DNA from: Schauerella fraxinea
GTDB lineage: Bacteria; Pseudomonadota; Gammaproteobacteria; Burkholderiales; Burkholderiaceae_B
Length of the DNA: 64,000 nucleotides
Direction: 5' to 3'
Assembly: GCA_030849965.1 (NCBI GenBank)
Contig: JAVDKL010000001.1
Location: 2,028,554 to 2,092,553, forward strand
The first letter of the stretch is position 1, and each line of letters opens with the position of its first letter. Positions 34,815 to 43,334 of this stretch are shown piece by piece. The position numbers and the translations under genes were made by a program. Below the pieces are notes generated by a model, which was given only the letters and a program-made list of their open reading frames with translations, did not search any database and was not told where the DNA came from.

Positions 34815-36382
34815 GCGATCGCCTTGGCAATGTCGCGACCCGCCAGATAGCCCAGCCCAATGGCGGTCAGCAAGCCATTGCCCGAGGCGTAGCCGGTCGC
34901 ACCGTGGCTGCCACTGATGCCTGCGGCAGCGCCACCGCCCGCATAGAGGCCGGCAATCGGCGTCCCGTCGGCGCGCAGCACGCGGCCGTGTTCGTCGACC
35001 GCCAAGCCGCCTTGCGTATGAAACAACCCGGGCGTTACGCGGCAGATCCACAACGTGCCGGTCAGCGGCGCCAAGCCGAAGCGGGTGCGGGCGAACGCAT
35101 CGGCCATCGGGCCGTGCGCACCGATAACGGTCGAGGCGGCCGTGTTTAAAGCGTCGGCTCTTGCGTTGGCTTCGGCTTCGGCTTCGGCTTCGGCTTCGGC
35201 TTCGGCTTCGGCTTCGGCTTTCGCGTTAGCGTTAGCGTTAGCGTCAGTATTGGCATTGGCACCAGCCTGGACCGCAGCCGCGCAGGCCGCAGCGTTGTAA
35301 TCAGCAAGCGTTTGCGCCAACGTGTGCGCGGGTAAACCAAACTTCGCGGCGAGCCCCTCAACCGTCTCGCTGCCTTTCACGCCACCGTGATCGACCAGCT
35401 CTTGAAATTCCTCTTCTTTGCTGGCGATCGCTTTGATGCGATCGTCGAAGATGGCATACACCGGCGACTGCTGTGCCAACACCAAACGGGCGTAACCCGA
35501 GTAACCGAGATCCTCGTCGCCAAACCGCGCGCCCTCGGCATTGACGAGGATGCCGCCCTTCTCGATCGTGGTCCACGACAGCAACGAGCCGTGCGGATAC
35601 GCGACCGCTGCATATCCTTGATAGGCTTGCATATTGGCCAGCCGCGCGCCAAGCTGCTCGCCCCACAGCACGGCCTCGCCCTTGCTGCCCAGCGCGCCGA
35701 AGTATTCCGCACCGGCAATTTCAGCGCAATATTGACCCACGAGCGCCCGGTTGGCGGCGAACCCATTGGTGGCGAGGATCACGGCTCGTGCGCCAATGCG
35801 CGACGATTCAACCCCTTCGCCTTGCACGGATGCGCCCACAATCGCCCCCGCCTCGTCAACAAACAATGTGGTCACCGCATTATTCGTGGCCAGTGGAATA
35901 TCGCGCTTCGCAACGGCAGCCAGCAAGTCGTCGACGAGATCTTGCCCCCGGCGCGACACGGGCGCATGCAAGCGCGGCACGCTATGCCCCACATGGCAGT
36001 AGTCGGTAATGAGCGCCATGCGCGCACCCACGGTATCCACCAGCCATTCGCACAGCTCGGCCGACACGCACGCCATCACTCGCGTCAGGTGCGGCAATTC
36101 GCTCGCGCCTGCCGTGCGTTCCAGATCGGCAATCATGCGGTCGGCCGAATCGTCGATGCCCGCAGCGCGTTGGAACCGGCTGCCGGCACCCGGCACCGAG
36201 CCTGTACTGAGCGACGAATTGCCGCCCGCGCGATCGCGCTTTTCCAGGATCGCCACGCTGGCGCCGGCATCATGCGCCGCGATCGCCGCGGCTAATCCGC
36301 ATGCGCCCGCGCCCACCACCAGCACGTCCACCTCAAGATCCCACTCAACACCGGCAACACACTTTTCAACTACGGCCTTCAT
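34811..36382 (-). CDS. FAD-dependent oxidoreductase, fumarate-reductase/tricarballylate-dehydrogenase-like
   Basis: A 523-aa flavoprotein. N-terminal dinucleotide fold VDVLVVGAGACGLAAAIAAHDAGASVAILEK, then the FAD_binding_2 pattern GGNSSLSTGSVPGAG, and C-terminal GLFHTQGGLAVDEHGRVLRADGTPIAGLYAGGGAAAG ... SGNGLLTAIGLG. Relatives desaturate or reduce dicarboxylates (TcuA, fumarate and urocanate reductases). A start with AGGAG-type ribosome site lies at 36382. A low-complexity insertion, Asn-Ala then Ala-Glu dipeptides, sits at about residues 375-410 between catalytic segments, encoded by a hexanucleotide microsatellite (35168-35221). Confidence 0.86.
   Translation of the reverse strand: MKAVVEKCVAGVEWDLEVDVLVVGAGACGLAAAIAAHDAGASVAILEKRDRAGGNSSLSTGSVPGAGSRFQRAAGIDDSADRMIADLERTAGASELPHLTRVMACVSAELCEWLVDTVGARMALITDYCHVGHSVPRLHAPVSRRGQDLVDDLLAAVAKRDIPLATNNAVTTLFVDEAGAIVGASVQGEGVESSRIGARAVILATNGFAANRALVGQYCAEIAGAEYFGALGSKGEAVLWGEQLGARLANMQAYQGYAAVAYPHGSLLSWTTIEKGGILVNAEGARFGDEDLGYSGYARLVLAQQSPVYAIFDDRIKAIASKEEEFQELVDHGGVKGSETVEGLAAKFGLPAHTLAQTLADYNAAACAAAVQAGANANTDANANANAKAEAEAEAEAEAEAEAEANARADALNTAASTVIGAHGPMADAFARTRFGLAPLTGTLWICRVTPGLFHTQGGLAVDEHGRVLRADGTPIAGLYAGGGAAAGISGSHGATGYASGNGLLTAIGLGYLAGRDIAKAIA
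35168..35221. repeat. Hexanucleotide microsatellite inside the flavoprotein gene
   Basis: GGCTTC is repeated eight times perfectly (35168-35215) plus one degenerate copy, followed by a few GCGTTA copies (35224-35242). On the coding strand it encodes alternating Glu-Ala, then Ala-Asn. Because the unit is 6 bp, slippage would lengthen or shorten the protein without a frameshift. Confidence 0.9.
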
Positions 36383-36397
36383 GTTCAAGCCCTCTCC

Positions 36398-38074
36398 TCA
36401 CTCGTGTTGTTCGATCGACTGCGGCTCGGCAAACATCGCATCGAGCCATGCGGACCAGGGGCTCGACAGCGACAGCGCGACGCGCGTCGATCCAGAAGCA
36501 TTAGGTATTGGTGAACGCGCAGCCGCGATCGATGCCGCTGCCATCGGCGTCGGTGCGGTCGTGTTCTCGACGGCCATTTGCGCAAGCCGTTCGAGCACGC
36601 CTGCAGCCGCTGGCGCCACCGGTGCGCAGAGGGCTGCGACCTTGCGATTAATGTCTTGCTCATCAAACGGCAGATCCGGGCCGCCAGGCGCGCTCCAACA
36701 GGTTTCGCGATCCGTTCCCGCGGCCGTTTCGATCTCGACCGCTGCCGGCCGGTCGTGCGGCGCAGGTCGCACGCCGTCGAATGGCACGATCTCGATCAGT
36801 TGCCGTAACCGCTCGATACGCGGATCCGAGAGCGAGGCTGAATCGAATGCCGTCACCCCGCCATGACCGTGAACGATGGCTGCTGCAACGGCATGCGGCA
36901 GCGAGAACTTCGCCGCCAATGTCGTCAATGGCTGGCGATTGTCGAGCTTGAGCGCAAGGGGATGGGCGGCCACGCGTACCGCATTCACTGCGGCCCCTTT
37001 CAACACTTCGGGGGTACGCGCAATCAACGCCTGCACCGCCGCAATCGATGAGTGCGCGTACTGGCAGCACGCGTTGATTTTTTGGTATCCCGCGCACACC
37101 GCCCAATCGCCGTCGTCATCGAAGGCCGATAGATCGGTGATCGTGCCCAGGCCGGTCACATACACATCGAACGGCGTACTGGCCAAACCGCCGATGCCGG
37201 CACGCGCATGGTCGACGGCGGCCATCCCTGCCACGGCGCCGTGCGCCGCCCACGTGTTGCGCACCAACGCGCCCTGCACCGCTTGATTGAAGGGCCCCGC
37301 CATGCCCAGCGCCGTGGCGCCTGCCACAGCGGCGATCAATTCGTCCGGCGGCAGGCGCCGCAGCAACGCCACGCCGGCGGCCGCGCCCACAGGGCCAAGC
37401 AACGCATGCGGATGCAAACGCAGATCGGGAAAGCGCCACGCACGTGCGACCCGCGCAACGATCTCATAGCCCAATATCAACGCGCGCAGCACGTCGCGTC
37501 CACTCGCACCGCATGCCTCGGCCGTGGCCAACAACGCCGGCAGCACATACAGGCCGCCGTGGCACACCGCTTTGCGGTAACCCTCGTCGAGCTCATTCCA
37601 TCCCATCGTCAATCCGTTGATCGACGCCGCATCGCGACGGGACGCGAGCGGCCGGCCACGCGCCAGCATCGTGACTGCACCTGGGTCGCCTTCACGCAGC
37701 GCCAATTCCCGCGCGCGCACGACTTCCGGCTCATCCGCCGCGCTGAACGCGGCGGCCATGTTGTCGGCCATGATCATGGCCGCACGGCTTCGCGCCGCCA
37801 CCGGCAGATCGCGCCATTCGCAGGCGGCGATGCGACGCAAGCAACTGGAGAACGCATTAGCCGCTGCTGCTCGCGCCGCCTCGACGCCATCTCCCCGTTG
37901 CCCGCCATCGCTCGCTTGGATGACATCGCTTGCTTGTCCGCAATCGCTTGCTTGGATGCCGTCGCCTGCTTGCCCGCCATCGCTTGCTTGGACGCCATCA
38001 TTTGCCTGCAGGCCATCGCTTACGTGCCCGCCATCAGGACCAGGCACCGGTCGTGCAGCGAAATCGTTTGCCAT
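36398..38074 (-). CDS. MmgE/PrpD family protein 2 with hexapeptide-repeat N-terminus
   Basis: A 558-aa protein, about 100 residues longer than the usual family member. The core contains MIMADNMAAAFSAADEPEV, INGLTMGWNELDEGYRKAVCHGGLYVLPALLA and YQKINACCQYAHSSIAAVQA. The extra N-terminus (about residues 14-63) is eight tandem hexapeptides of the type DGxQAS. The ATG at 38074 is preferred because it lies 27 bases after the LivF stop; an in-frame start at 38116 would overlap it. The gene lies immediately upstream of the flavoprotein gene (15 bp), so its product likely acts with it. Confidence 0.85.
   Translation of the reverse strand: MANDFAARPVPGPDGGHVSDGLQANDGVQASDGGQAGDGIQASDCGQASDVIQASDGGQRGDGVEAARAAAANAFSSCLRRIAACEWRDLPVAARSRAAMIMADNMAAAFSAADEPEVVRARELALREGDPGAVTMLARGRPLASRRDAASINGLTMGWNELDEGYRKAVCHGGLYVLPALLATAEACGASGRDVLRALILGYEIVARVARAWRFPDLRLHPHALLGPVGAAAGVALLRRLPPDELIAAVAGATALGMAGPFNQAVQGALVRNTWAAHGAVAGMAAVDHARAGIGGLASTPFDVYVTGLGTITDLSAFDDDGDWAVCAGYQKINACCQYAHSSIAAVQALIARTPEVLKGAAVNAVRVAAHPLALKLDNRQPLTTLAAKFSLPHAVAAAIVHGHGGVTAFDSASLSDPRIERLRQLIEIVPFDGVRPAPHDRPAAVEIETAAGTDRETCWSAPGGPDLPFDEQDINRKVAALCAPVAPAAAGVLERLAQMAVENTTAPTPMAAASIAAARSPIPNASGSTRVALSLSSPWSAWLDAMFAEPQSIEQHE
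37886..38035. repeat. 18-bp tandem repeat encoding DGxQAS hexapeptides
   Basis: Eight imperfect 18-bp units near the 5' end of the second MmgE/PrpD gene encode DGGHVS, DGLQAN, DGVQAS, DGGQAG, DGIQAS, DCGQAS, DVIQAS and DGGQRG. The frame is preserved. Such a repeat is not part of the MmgE/PrpD fold. Confidence 0.85.
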
Positions 38075-38100
38075 TGCATTCGCCCCCAGATCGCGCGTAC

Positions 38101-38796
38101 TCAAAACAGGTCCCACAAACTTTCTTGTTTGAGCAGTTCGGCACTCGCGCCGTCGTAGATCACGCGGCCCGACTTGATCACCACCGCCCGATCCACGTTC
38201 TGCAGCGTGGCCTGCACGTTCTGCTCCACGATAACCACAGTGGTGCCGCGGGTGCGGTTGATTTCCGTCACGGTGGCCAACACATCGCGCACGATCACCG
38301 GCGCCAATCCGATCGTCGGTTCGTCCAACAGCAGAATCGACGGCTGCGTCATCAGCGCCATCCCCAGGGCCAGCATCTGCTGTTGTCCGCCGCTCAGCGA
38401 GCCCGCGATCTGCTCGCTGCGCTCGGCAAGCAGCGGAAAGAGCGCATAGACCTCATCGAATGCGCGCTTGCGCGCCGCGGCATCGTGCCGCAAACCGGCG
38501 ATCGACAGGTTCTGCTCAACCTGCAGCTCGCGAAAAACGTTATTGCCTTGCGGCACAAACGCCATGCCGTACGCCACGTTGTGATGCACCTCGCCGGCAC
38601 GAATCGGTTGGTCGCGATAACGCACGTCGCCTTCGCACCCTTCGAGATCGCCGAGGCACGCACGCAGCATCGTCGTCTTGCCGGCACCGTTGTGACCGAA
38701 CACCCCCACCCGTTGCCCTTCGGGCACGCTGAGCGACAGATCGTGCAACACGTGGAGTTTGCCGTAATGGGCATTGACGCCCTTCAGTTCAAGCAT
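38101..38796 (-). CDS. LivF-type ABC transporter ATP-binding protein
   Basis: A 231-aa ATPase of the branched-chain-amide/amino-acid class: Walker A GHNGAGKTT, signature LSGGQQQM, Walker B SILLLDEPTIGLAP. It starts MLELKGVNAHYGKLHVLHDLSL. It pairs with the LivG-type ATPase gene located 27 bp upstream. Members of this transporter class also import amides, urea, aromatic acids and hydantoins, so the name does not prove a leucine substrate. Confidence 0.93.
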   Translation of the reverse strand: MLELKGVNAHYGKLHVLHDLSLSVPEGQRVGVFGHNGAGKTTMLRACLGDLEGCEGDVRYRDQPIRAGEVHHNVAYGMAFVPQGNNVFRELQVEQNLSIAGLRHDAAARKRAFDEVYALFPLLAERSEQIAGSLSGGQQQMLALGMALMTQPSILLLDEPTIGLAPVIVRDVLATVTEINRTRGTTVVIVEQNVQATLQNVDRAVVIKSGRVIYDGASAELLKQESLWDLF

Positions 38797-38823
38797 CTGA
38801 ATCCTCTCTCGCGCAACCGCGCG

Positions 38824-39582
38824 CTATTGCCCGAAGTAGAGTTCGGCCAGCGTTTTGCTTTCCAGCAAGGTGGTCACATCGCCGCGTTCGAGAATGCGGC
38901 CTTGCGCCATGAACACCGCGCTATTGCACAGATCGCGAATGAACGACACGTTGTGCTCGACCACGCATACCGCGCGACCGGCAGCGGCCTCTTCGCGCAC
39001 GATGTCGCGCATCGTTTCGTACGCCATGCCCTCAACGCCCGCCATGGGTTCGTCGAGCAGCAGCAATGGTCCCTCGCTCATCAACGCGCGCGCCAGACCC
39101 ACCAGCTTTTGCTGCCCGAACGTGATGTCGTTGACGTTCGCATCGGCCAACGCCTCCAGCTTCATCCGCGCCAGGATCTTGTGCGCCCGTTCGCGCGTGG
39201 CCGCTTCCGCGCGTTTGACCGACGGCCCGGCCGTGATCAGGCGCCACAACGACTCGCCGGGATAGTGCGACGGCGCGATCATCATGTTGTCCAGCACCGA
39301 TAACGATCCAAACAAGCGCATGTGCTGCCAGGTGCGCGCCACGCCTAGCCGCGCACGCGCATAGAGCGGCAGCCCGGTGAGCGTACGGTCGCCGAGCACG
39401 ATGCTGCCGGCGTCGGCCGGCACCACGCCCGAAATAAGATTGAACAACGATGTCTTGCCGGCACCGTTGGGGCCGATCAGCCCCAGGATCTCGCCGCTGC
39501 GGATCTCGAGATCGATATTGTCCGAGACGACCACGCCGCCAAAGCGCTTGCATACGCCTTTCAAGCTGAGCACTGTTGTCAT
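38824..39582 (-). CDS. LivG-type ABC transporter ATP-binding protein
   Basis: A 252-aa ATPase: Walker A GPNGAGKTS, the LivG-specific insertion (GVARTWQHMRLFGSLSVLDNMMIAPSHYP) and Walker B PLLLLDEPMAGVEG. The signature is degenerate, ITFGQQKLVGLARA in place of LSGGQ, as is common in LivG. The start overlaps the LivM-type stop by 4 bases. It provides energy for the importer with LivF. Confidence 0.93.
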   Translation of the reverse strand: MTTVLSLKGVCKRFGGVVVSDNIDLEIRSGEILGLIGPNGAGKTSLFNLISGVVPADAGSIVLGDRTLTGLPLYARARLGVARTWQHMRLFGSLSVLDNMMIAPSHYPGESLWRLITAGPSVKRAEAATRERAHKILARMKLEALADANVNDITFGQQKLVGLARALMSEGPLLLLDEPMAGVEGMAYETMRDIVREEAAAGRAVCVVEHNVSFIRDLCNSAVFMAQGRILERGDVTTLLESKTLAELYFGQ

Positions 39583-40454
39583 GATTGACCTCCATGTGCC
39601 GCGCCGCTTTTGGCAGAGGCCACCAATCCTTGCGGGCGCAAGAACAGAAACAGGATCACCAGCGAGGTAAAGATCACGCCTTGCAACGGCCCCATGATGC
39701 CGGAGGGCAAATTGAGAAAGGTGATGGCCTCGGGCAACAGCAACAGCAGCACCGCGCCCACGACCGGACCGAGCACCGACCCCATGCCGCCCACCACGAC
39801 CATCGTGAGAATCATGGCCGACTGCAGGATCTGAAATTGATCCGGCGTGACGTACTGGTAGTAGTAGGCATACAGCCCGCCGGCAATGCCGGCCACACCC
39901 GATCCCAAGGCAAAGATTGCGATCTTGATATTCATGGCATTACGGCCCAAGGCCAGAAACGCCAGCTCGTCGTCGCGCATCGCCTGGATCGCGCGGCCGT
40001 AAGGCCCGCGCACCAACGCACGGATCGCGAGCACCACCACGAGCGCAATCGTGAGCGCAATGCCTGCGAACACGAGATTGCGATTGCCCTGCACCACATT
40101 GGGAATGCCGCCGAGTCCGCTTGCCCCGCCCACGAAATCAAGGTTCTTGATGATCTCCAATAGCCCGAGTTGAAAGCCGATACTGGTGATCAACAGGTAG
40201 TCGCCCGAGATCCGCAGCGATGGCAACGACAGCATGAACGAGAACGCCATCGAAATGGCGAAGCCCGCCGCCACGCTGAGCACAGGGTGCAGGCCAAACT
40301 TGGTGCTCAACACACCCACCGTGTAGGCGCCAAGCGCGAAGAAAATTGGATGGGCGATGCTGATCAGCCCGCCGAATCCAATGATGAGGTTGAAGCTGGA
40401 GGCCAGGATCACATACAGCCCGACCAGCACCAGCAATGACGCGACATATTCCAT
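39579..40454 (-). CDS. LivM-type ABC transporter permease
   Basis: A 291-aa permease with about eight membrane segments and the family stretch YLLITSIGFQLGLLEIIKNLDFVGGASGLGGIPN and GAVLLLLLPEAITF. It forms the membrane channel with the LivH-type protein encoded 20 bp upstream. Confidence 0.93.
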   Translation of the reverse strand: MEYVASLLVLVGLYVILASSFNLIIGFGGLISIAHPIFFALGAYTVGVLSTKFGLHPVLSVAAGFAISMAFSFMLSLPSLRISGDYLLITSIGFQLGLLEIIKNLDFVGGASGLGGIPNVVQGNRNLVFAGIALTIALVVVLAIRALVRGPYGRAIQAMRDDELAFLALGRNAMNIKIAIFALGSGVAGIAGGLYAYYYQYVTPDQFQILQSAMILTMVVVGGMGSVLGPVVGAVLLLLLPEAITFLNLPSGIMGPLQGVIFTSLVILFLFLRPQGLVASAKSGAAHGGQS

Positions 40455-40474
40455 GATGCGACTCCGTACGCTGT

Positions 40475-41395
40475 TCAGACGCCGGCCGCGGGTGCGGCGG
40501 CCGTGGCGGGTTTACGCGCGCGACGCTTGATGCGCACGCCCTGCGGGAAGAACAGGATGGTGATGAAAAGCAACGCGTACAGGATCAAGCTCTGCCAGGC
40601 GGAGGGAATCACCAGAATGCTGAAGGCACGCAAGAGCCCCAGGAATACCGCCGCGATGGCCGCGCCAAACACATTGCCCATGCCGCCCAGCAACGCGGCG
40701 ATCACGGCGAAGAGCATCATCTCAAGCGGGGTATTGGGCACCATCGATGCGCGCGTGCCAAACAAATACATGCCGACGGCGATCAGAATGGCCGCGATCA
40801 CGAAGGTCACGGCATACACCCGCCGCACATTGATGCCGTACAGGCGCGAAAGATGGGGATTGTCGGCCGCCGCGATCATGAACTGCCCCTGCCGCGACCG
40901 ATGCATCACGAGATACAGCAAGCCCATCAACACCACCGTGGTGGCGATCGCCTTGAGGTCCCATTCGCTGATGACCACACCGCCCACGATGTGAGACGTG
41001 GACATGAGCGTGGCGGCAAGCGACACCGGTTCGGTGCCTGCAACCATGGCGAGCAGATACTGCACCAGTTCCGACAGCACCAAGGTGAAGATGAAGAAAG
41101 TAAGCGGCGGCGAGTGACGGCGGCGGAAGGTTTGCAATCCAAACACCTCCATCGCCAACGCCGCGGCAATGGCGGCCAGCGCGCCCAGCGCCAGCGCCAC
41201 CGACCCGGGCAAACCGAATTTCTGAATCGCCGCATACATCGTGTAGTAGGCAATCCCCATCAATCCGGCCTGGGCAAAGTTCCATACCTTGACCACCTTC
41301 AACACCAGCGCGAACGCCGCGGCCAACAGCACCGCGTAGCTCGAGTTGGCCAGACCCGTCCAAAAGATCTGCATGAGCGTCTGGAAATCCAGCAT
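40475..41395 (-). CDS. LivH-type ABC transporter permease
   Basis: A 306-aa permease with about eight membrane segments, beginning FWTGLANSSYAVLLAAAFALVLKVVKVWNFAQAGLMGIAYYTM and containing NPHLSRLYGINVRRVYAVTFVIAA. The segment VWNFAQAG replaces the more common NFAHGxF, seen in amide/aromatic importers of this class. It is the channel partner of LivM. Confidence 0.93.
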   Translation of the reverse strand: MLDFQTLMQIFWTGLANSSYAVLLAAAFALVLKVVKVWNFAQAGLMGIAYYTMYAAIQKFGLPGSVALALGALAAIAAALAMEVFGLQTFRRRHSPPLTFFIFTLVLSELVQYLLAMVAGTEPVSLAATLMSTSHIVGGVVISEWDLKAIATTVVLMGLLYLVMHRSRQGQFMIAAADNPHLSRLYGINVRRVYAVTFVIAAILIAVGMYLFGTRASMVPNTPLEMMLFAVIAALLGGMGNVFGAAIAAVFLGLLRAFSILVIPSAWQSLILYALLFITILFFPQGVRIKRRARKPATAAAPAAGV

Positions 41396-41442
41396 CGCTG
41401 CTCCCCTTGTCGCGCGGGCAAGTTGCCCGCGCGTGGCTGTTT

Positions 41443-42603
41443 TTATTGGATGGTCGCAACCGGCACGAACTGCCCGCCCTTGACCTCGAACAGATACACC
41501 GGCTTGTTGACGCGGTGATCGGCGCCCACTTCAAGCTTGCCGGTCATCGGCAGATCGAAGCTTCCGATGTCGACCAGCGCGCGACGCATATTGGCACCCG
41601 TCAACGGCTGGCTGTTCTTGAGCAGATGGCTGTACAGATTGGCGATCAGGTACGGCATGTCGTACAGATACTGGGTGTACGGCAGGCCGTTGGGCACGCG
41701 TCCTTCCGTCTTCTGCCAGCGCGCGACGAACTCGGCAATGCGCGGATTTTGCTCGGCTGACGGCGCCAGGGCCGACACCAGCATGCCTTCGGCCGCGGCA
41801 CCCAATTGCGCCACGATCTTGGGGTTGTAGCCGGCGGAGTAAGTGGAGATCGGTTGCTTCAGCCCCAACTGGCGCAACTGCGCCACCACCTGCGGCAGAT
41901 CCGATACCAGCCCCTGGATGTGGATGATCTCGGGATTGGACGCACGCACCTTCAACAGCGCGCCGGTGTAGTCCGTGGATTGCGCATCGTAGGCTTCGTA
42001 CGCGACCACTTTGCCGCCCAACTTCTCGAATGCCTCGCGATAAATCTTCGCGCCTTCCACACCGCTATCGTTGTGGATATACAGCACGGCGGCGCGCTCT
42101 TTCTTCAGCGTTTCACGCGCGTAGCGAGCTTGCGCCACCACGTCTACGTCGGCCAGCGGATAGGTGGTGTAGATATAGTCGCCCAGCTTGGCGATCTCTG
42201 GCGAATTCGCGCCCACGCTCAAGCCCAGCACTTCACTGCGATTGGCGATCGGTGCCACGGCTTTCACCACTGCACTCCATGCCGTGCCGAAGACCGGCAC
42301 GCGATCGACGTTCACTAAACGATTGACGGCATTGATGCCCAATCGCGGATCCGCTTGCGTATCGAGCAGGATCATTTCAAGTTTGTGGCCATCCACGCCG
42401 CCCTTGGCATTGATGTCGTCCACCGCCCACTGCGCGGCCTTGGCCTGATCCGCACCAAACAACGCTTGCGATCCCGTCAATGGCATCGCTAGCCCGAAAC
42501 GCAGCGGCTCTTTGGCCGTTTGCGCCATCACCTGGCCAGACAGGCCGATGGTGGCAGCAACCGCCGCCAACGACACAATGAGGCTTCGACGTAGATTCTT
42601 CAT
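41443..42603 (-). CDS. Liv-type periplasmic binding protein
   Basis: A 386-aa type I periplasmic receptor with a signal peptide (cleavage near QVMAQT); the ATG at 42603 follows GGGGAAA. Core motifs are RFGLAMPLTGSQALFGADQAKAAQWAVDDINAKGGVDGHKLEMILLDTQADP and YIHNDSGVEGAKIYREAFEKLGG. It determines the substrate of the importer, and lies directly between the hydrolase genes and the permeases, so its ligand is probably the ring compound hydrolysed by the neighbouring enzymes. Confidence 0.92.
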   Translation of the reverse strand: MKNLRRSLIVSLAAVAATIGLSGQVMAQTAKEPLRFGLAMPLTGSQALFGADQAKAAQWAVDDINAKGGVDGHKLEMILLDTQADPRLGINAVNRLVNVDRVPVFGTAWSAVVKAVAPIANRSEVLGLSVGANSPEIAKLGDYIYTTYPLADVDVVAQARYARETLKKERAAVLYIHNDSGVEGAKIYREAFEKLGGKVVAYEAYDAQSTDYTGALLKVRASNPEIIHIQGLVSDLPQVVAQLRQLGLKQPISTYSAGYNPKIVAQLGAAAEGMLVSALAPSAEQNPRIAEFVARWQKTEGRVPNGLPYTQYLYDMPYLIANLYSHLLKNSQPLTGANMRRALVDIGSFDLPMTGKLEVGADHRVNKPVYLFEVKGGQFVPVATIQ

Positions 42604-42626
42604 GATTGTTTTCCCCACGAACATGA

Positions 42627-43334
42627 TTAGGCTTGGGCCTTGCGGCCAACATTTTGCAAACTGGCGATAATCGACTCGGTAGTGCCCACATCGGCATACT
42701 TCTCCGACATGTCAAACAGATTCACGGCATGCGATACCTGACTGCGGTCATACACCGCGTCTTGCGGCACAAATACGCGGAAATTCAGTGAGAACGCATC
42801 GACCACGCTGCCACGCACGCAGCCGCTGGTGGTGCAGCCCGTCACGATCAACGTGTCGGCCTGCAGGTCGATCAGATGGCTGGCCAGCGCCGTACCGAAG
42901 AAGGCGCTGGGATGTTTCTTGGGCAGCAGCACATCACCTGCTTGCGGTGCCACCTCTTTGACGAAGTCGTAGCCGTGCGCAGGAATCGTCATGATCGACG
43001 GCACCTTGTCGGCCAGCCGACCGGCATCGGTAGACGTCTTGGGCGCCACGTGCGGATACAGCACCGGCCAGCCGCGCTCGCGAAAGGTCGCCAGCAGCTT
43101 GGCGATATTGCCCACCGCCTTCCAGCCCACATCACCACAACTCGTTGGAAATTCCTTGATGGACTCCCAGAACGGCTGCGGGGTCGTACCCACGGTGCGG
43201 TACTGCACATCGATGATCAACAGCGCGGGTCGCACGCCCAGGCCGGAGGGCCGGCCGAAGCCTGCCGCCCGATAGGCCCGTTGCTCGTCTTCGCTGATGA
43301 TGTTGTCCCACGGTTTCGTTGTCACGTCATTCAT
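42627..43334 (-). CDS. Isochorismatase-like cysteine hydrolase (amidase)
   Basis: A 235-aa protein of the isochorismatase/N-carbamoylsarcosine amidase/maleamate amidase group. The triad is visible: Asp in LLIIDVQ, Lys in LPKKHPSAFFGT and the nucleophilic Cys in VTGCTTSGCVRGS. The ATG at 43334 overlaps the stop of the cyclic amidohydrolase by 4 bases, so the products probably act in sequence: ring opening, then removal of ammonia (and possibly CO2) from the open-chain amide. The exact amide is unknown. Confidence 0.9.
   Translation of the reverse strand: MNDVTTKPWDNIISEDEQRAYRAAGFGRPSGLGVRPALLIIDVQYRTVGTTPQPFWESIKEFPTSCGDVGWKAVGNIAKLLATFRERGWPVLYPHVAPKTSTDAGRLADKVPSIMTIPAHGYDFVKEVAPQAGDVLLPKKHPSAFFGTALASHLIDLQADTLIVTGCTTSGCVRGSVVDAFSLNFRVFVPQDAVYDRSQVSHAVNLFDMSEKYADVGTTESIIASLQNVGRKAQA

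Noticed and set aside
35168-35242. Phase-variable on/off switch
   Set aside because: The repeat units are 6 bp, so slippage keeps the frame; it can change length but not switch the gene off.
38101-42603. Annotating the transporter as a leucine/isoleucine/valine importer
   Set aside because: The class is right, but its position between cyclic-amide hydrolases and PrpD/FAD enzymes argues for a different substrate.
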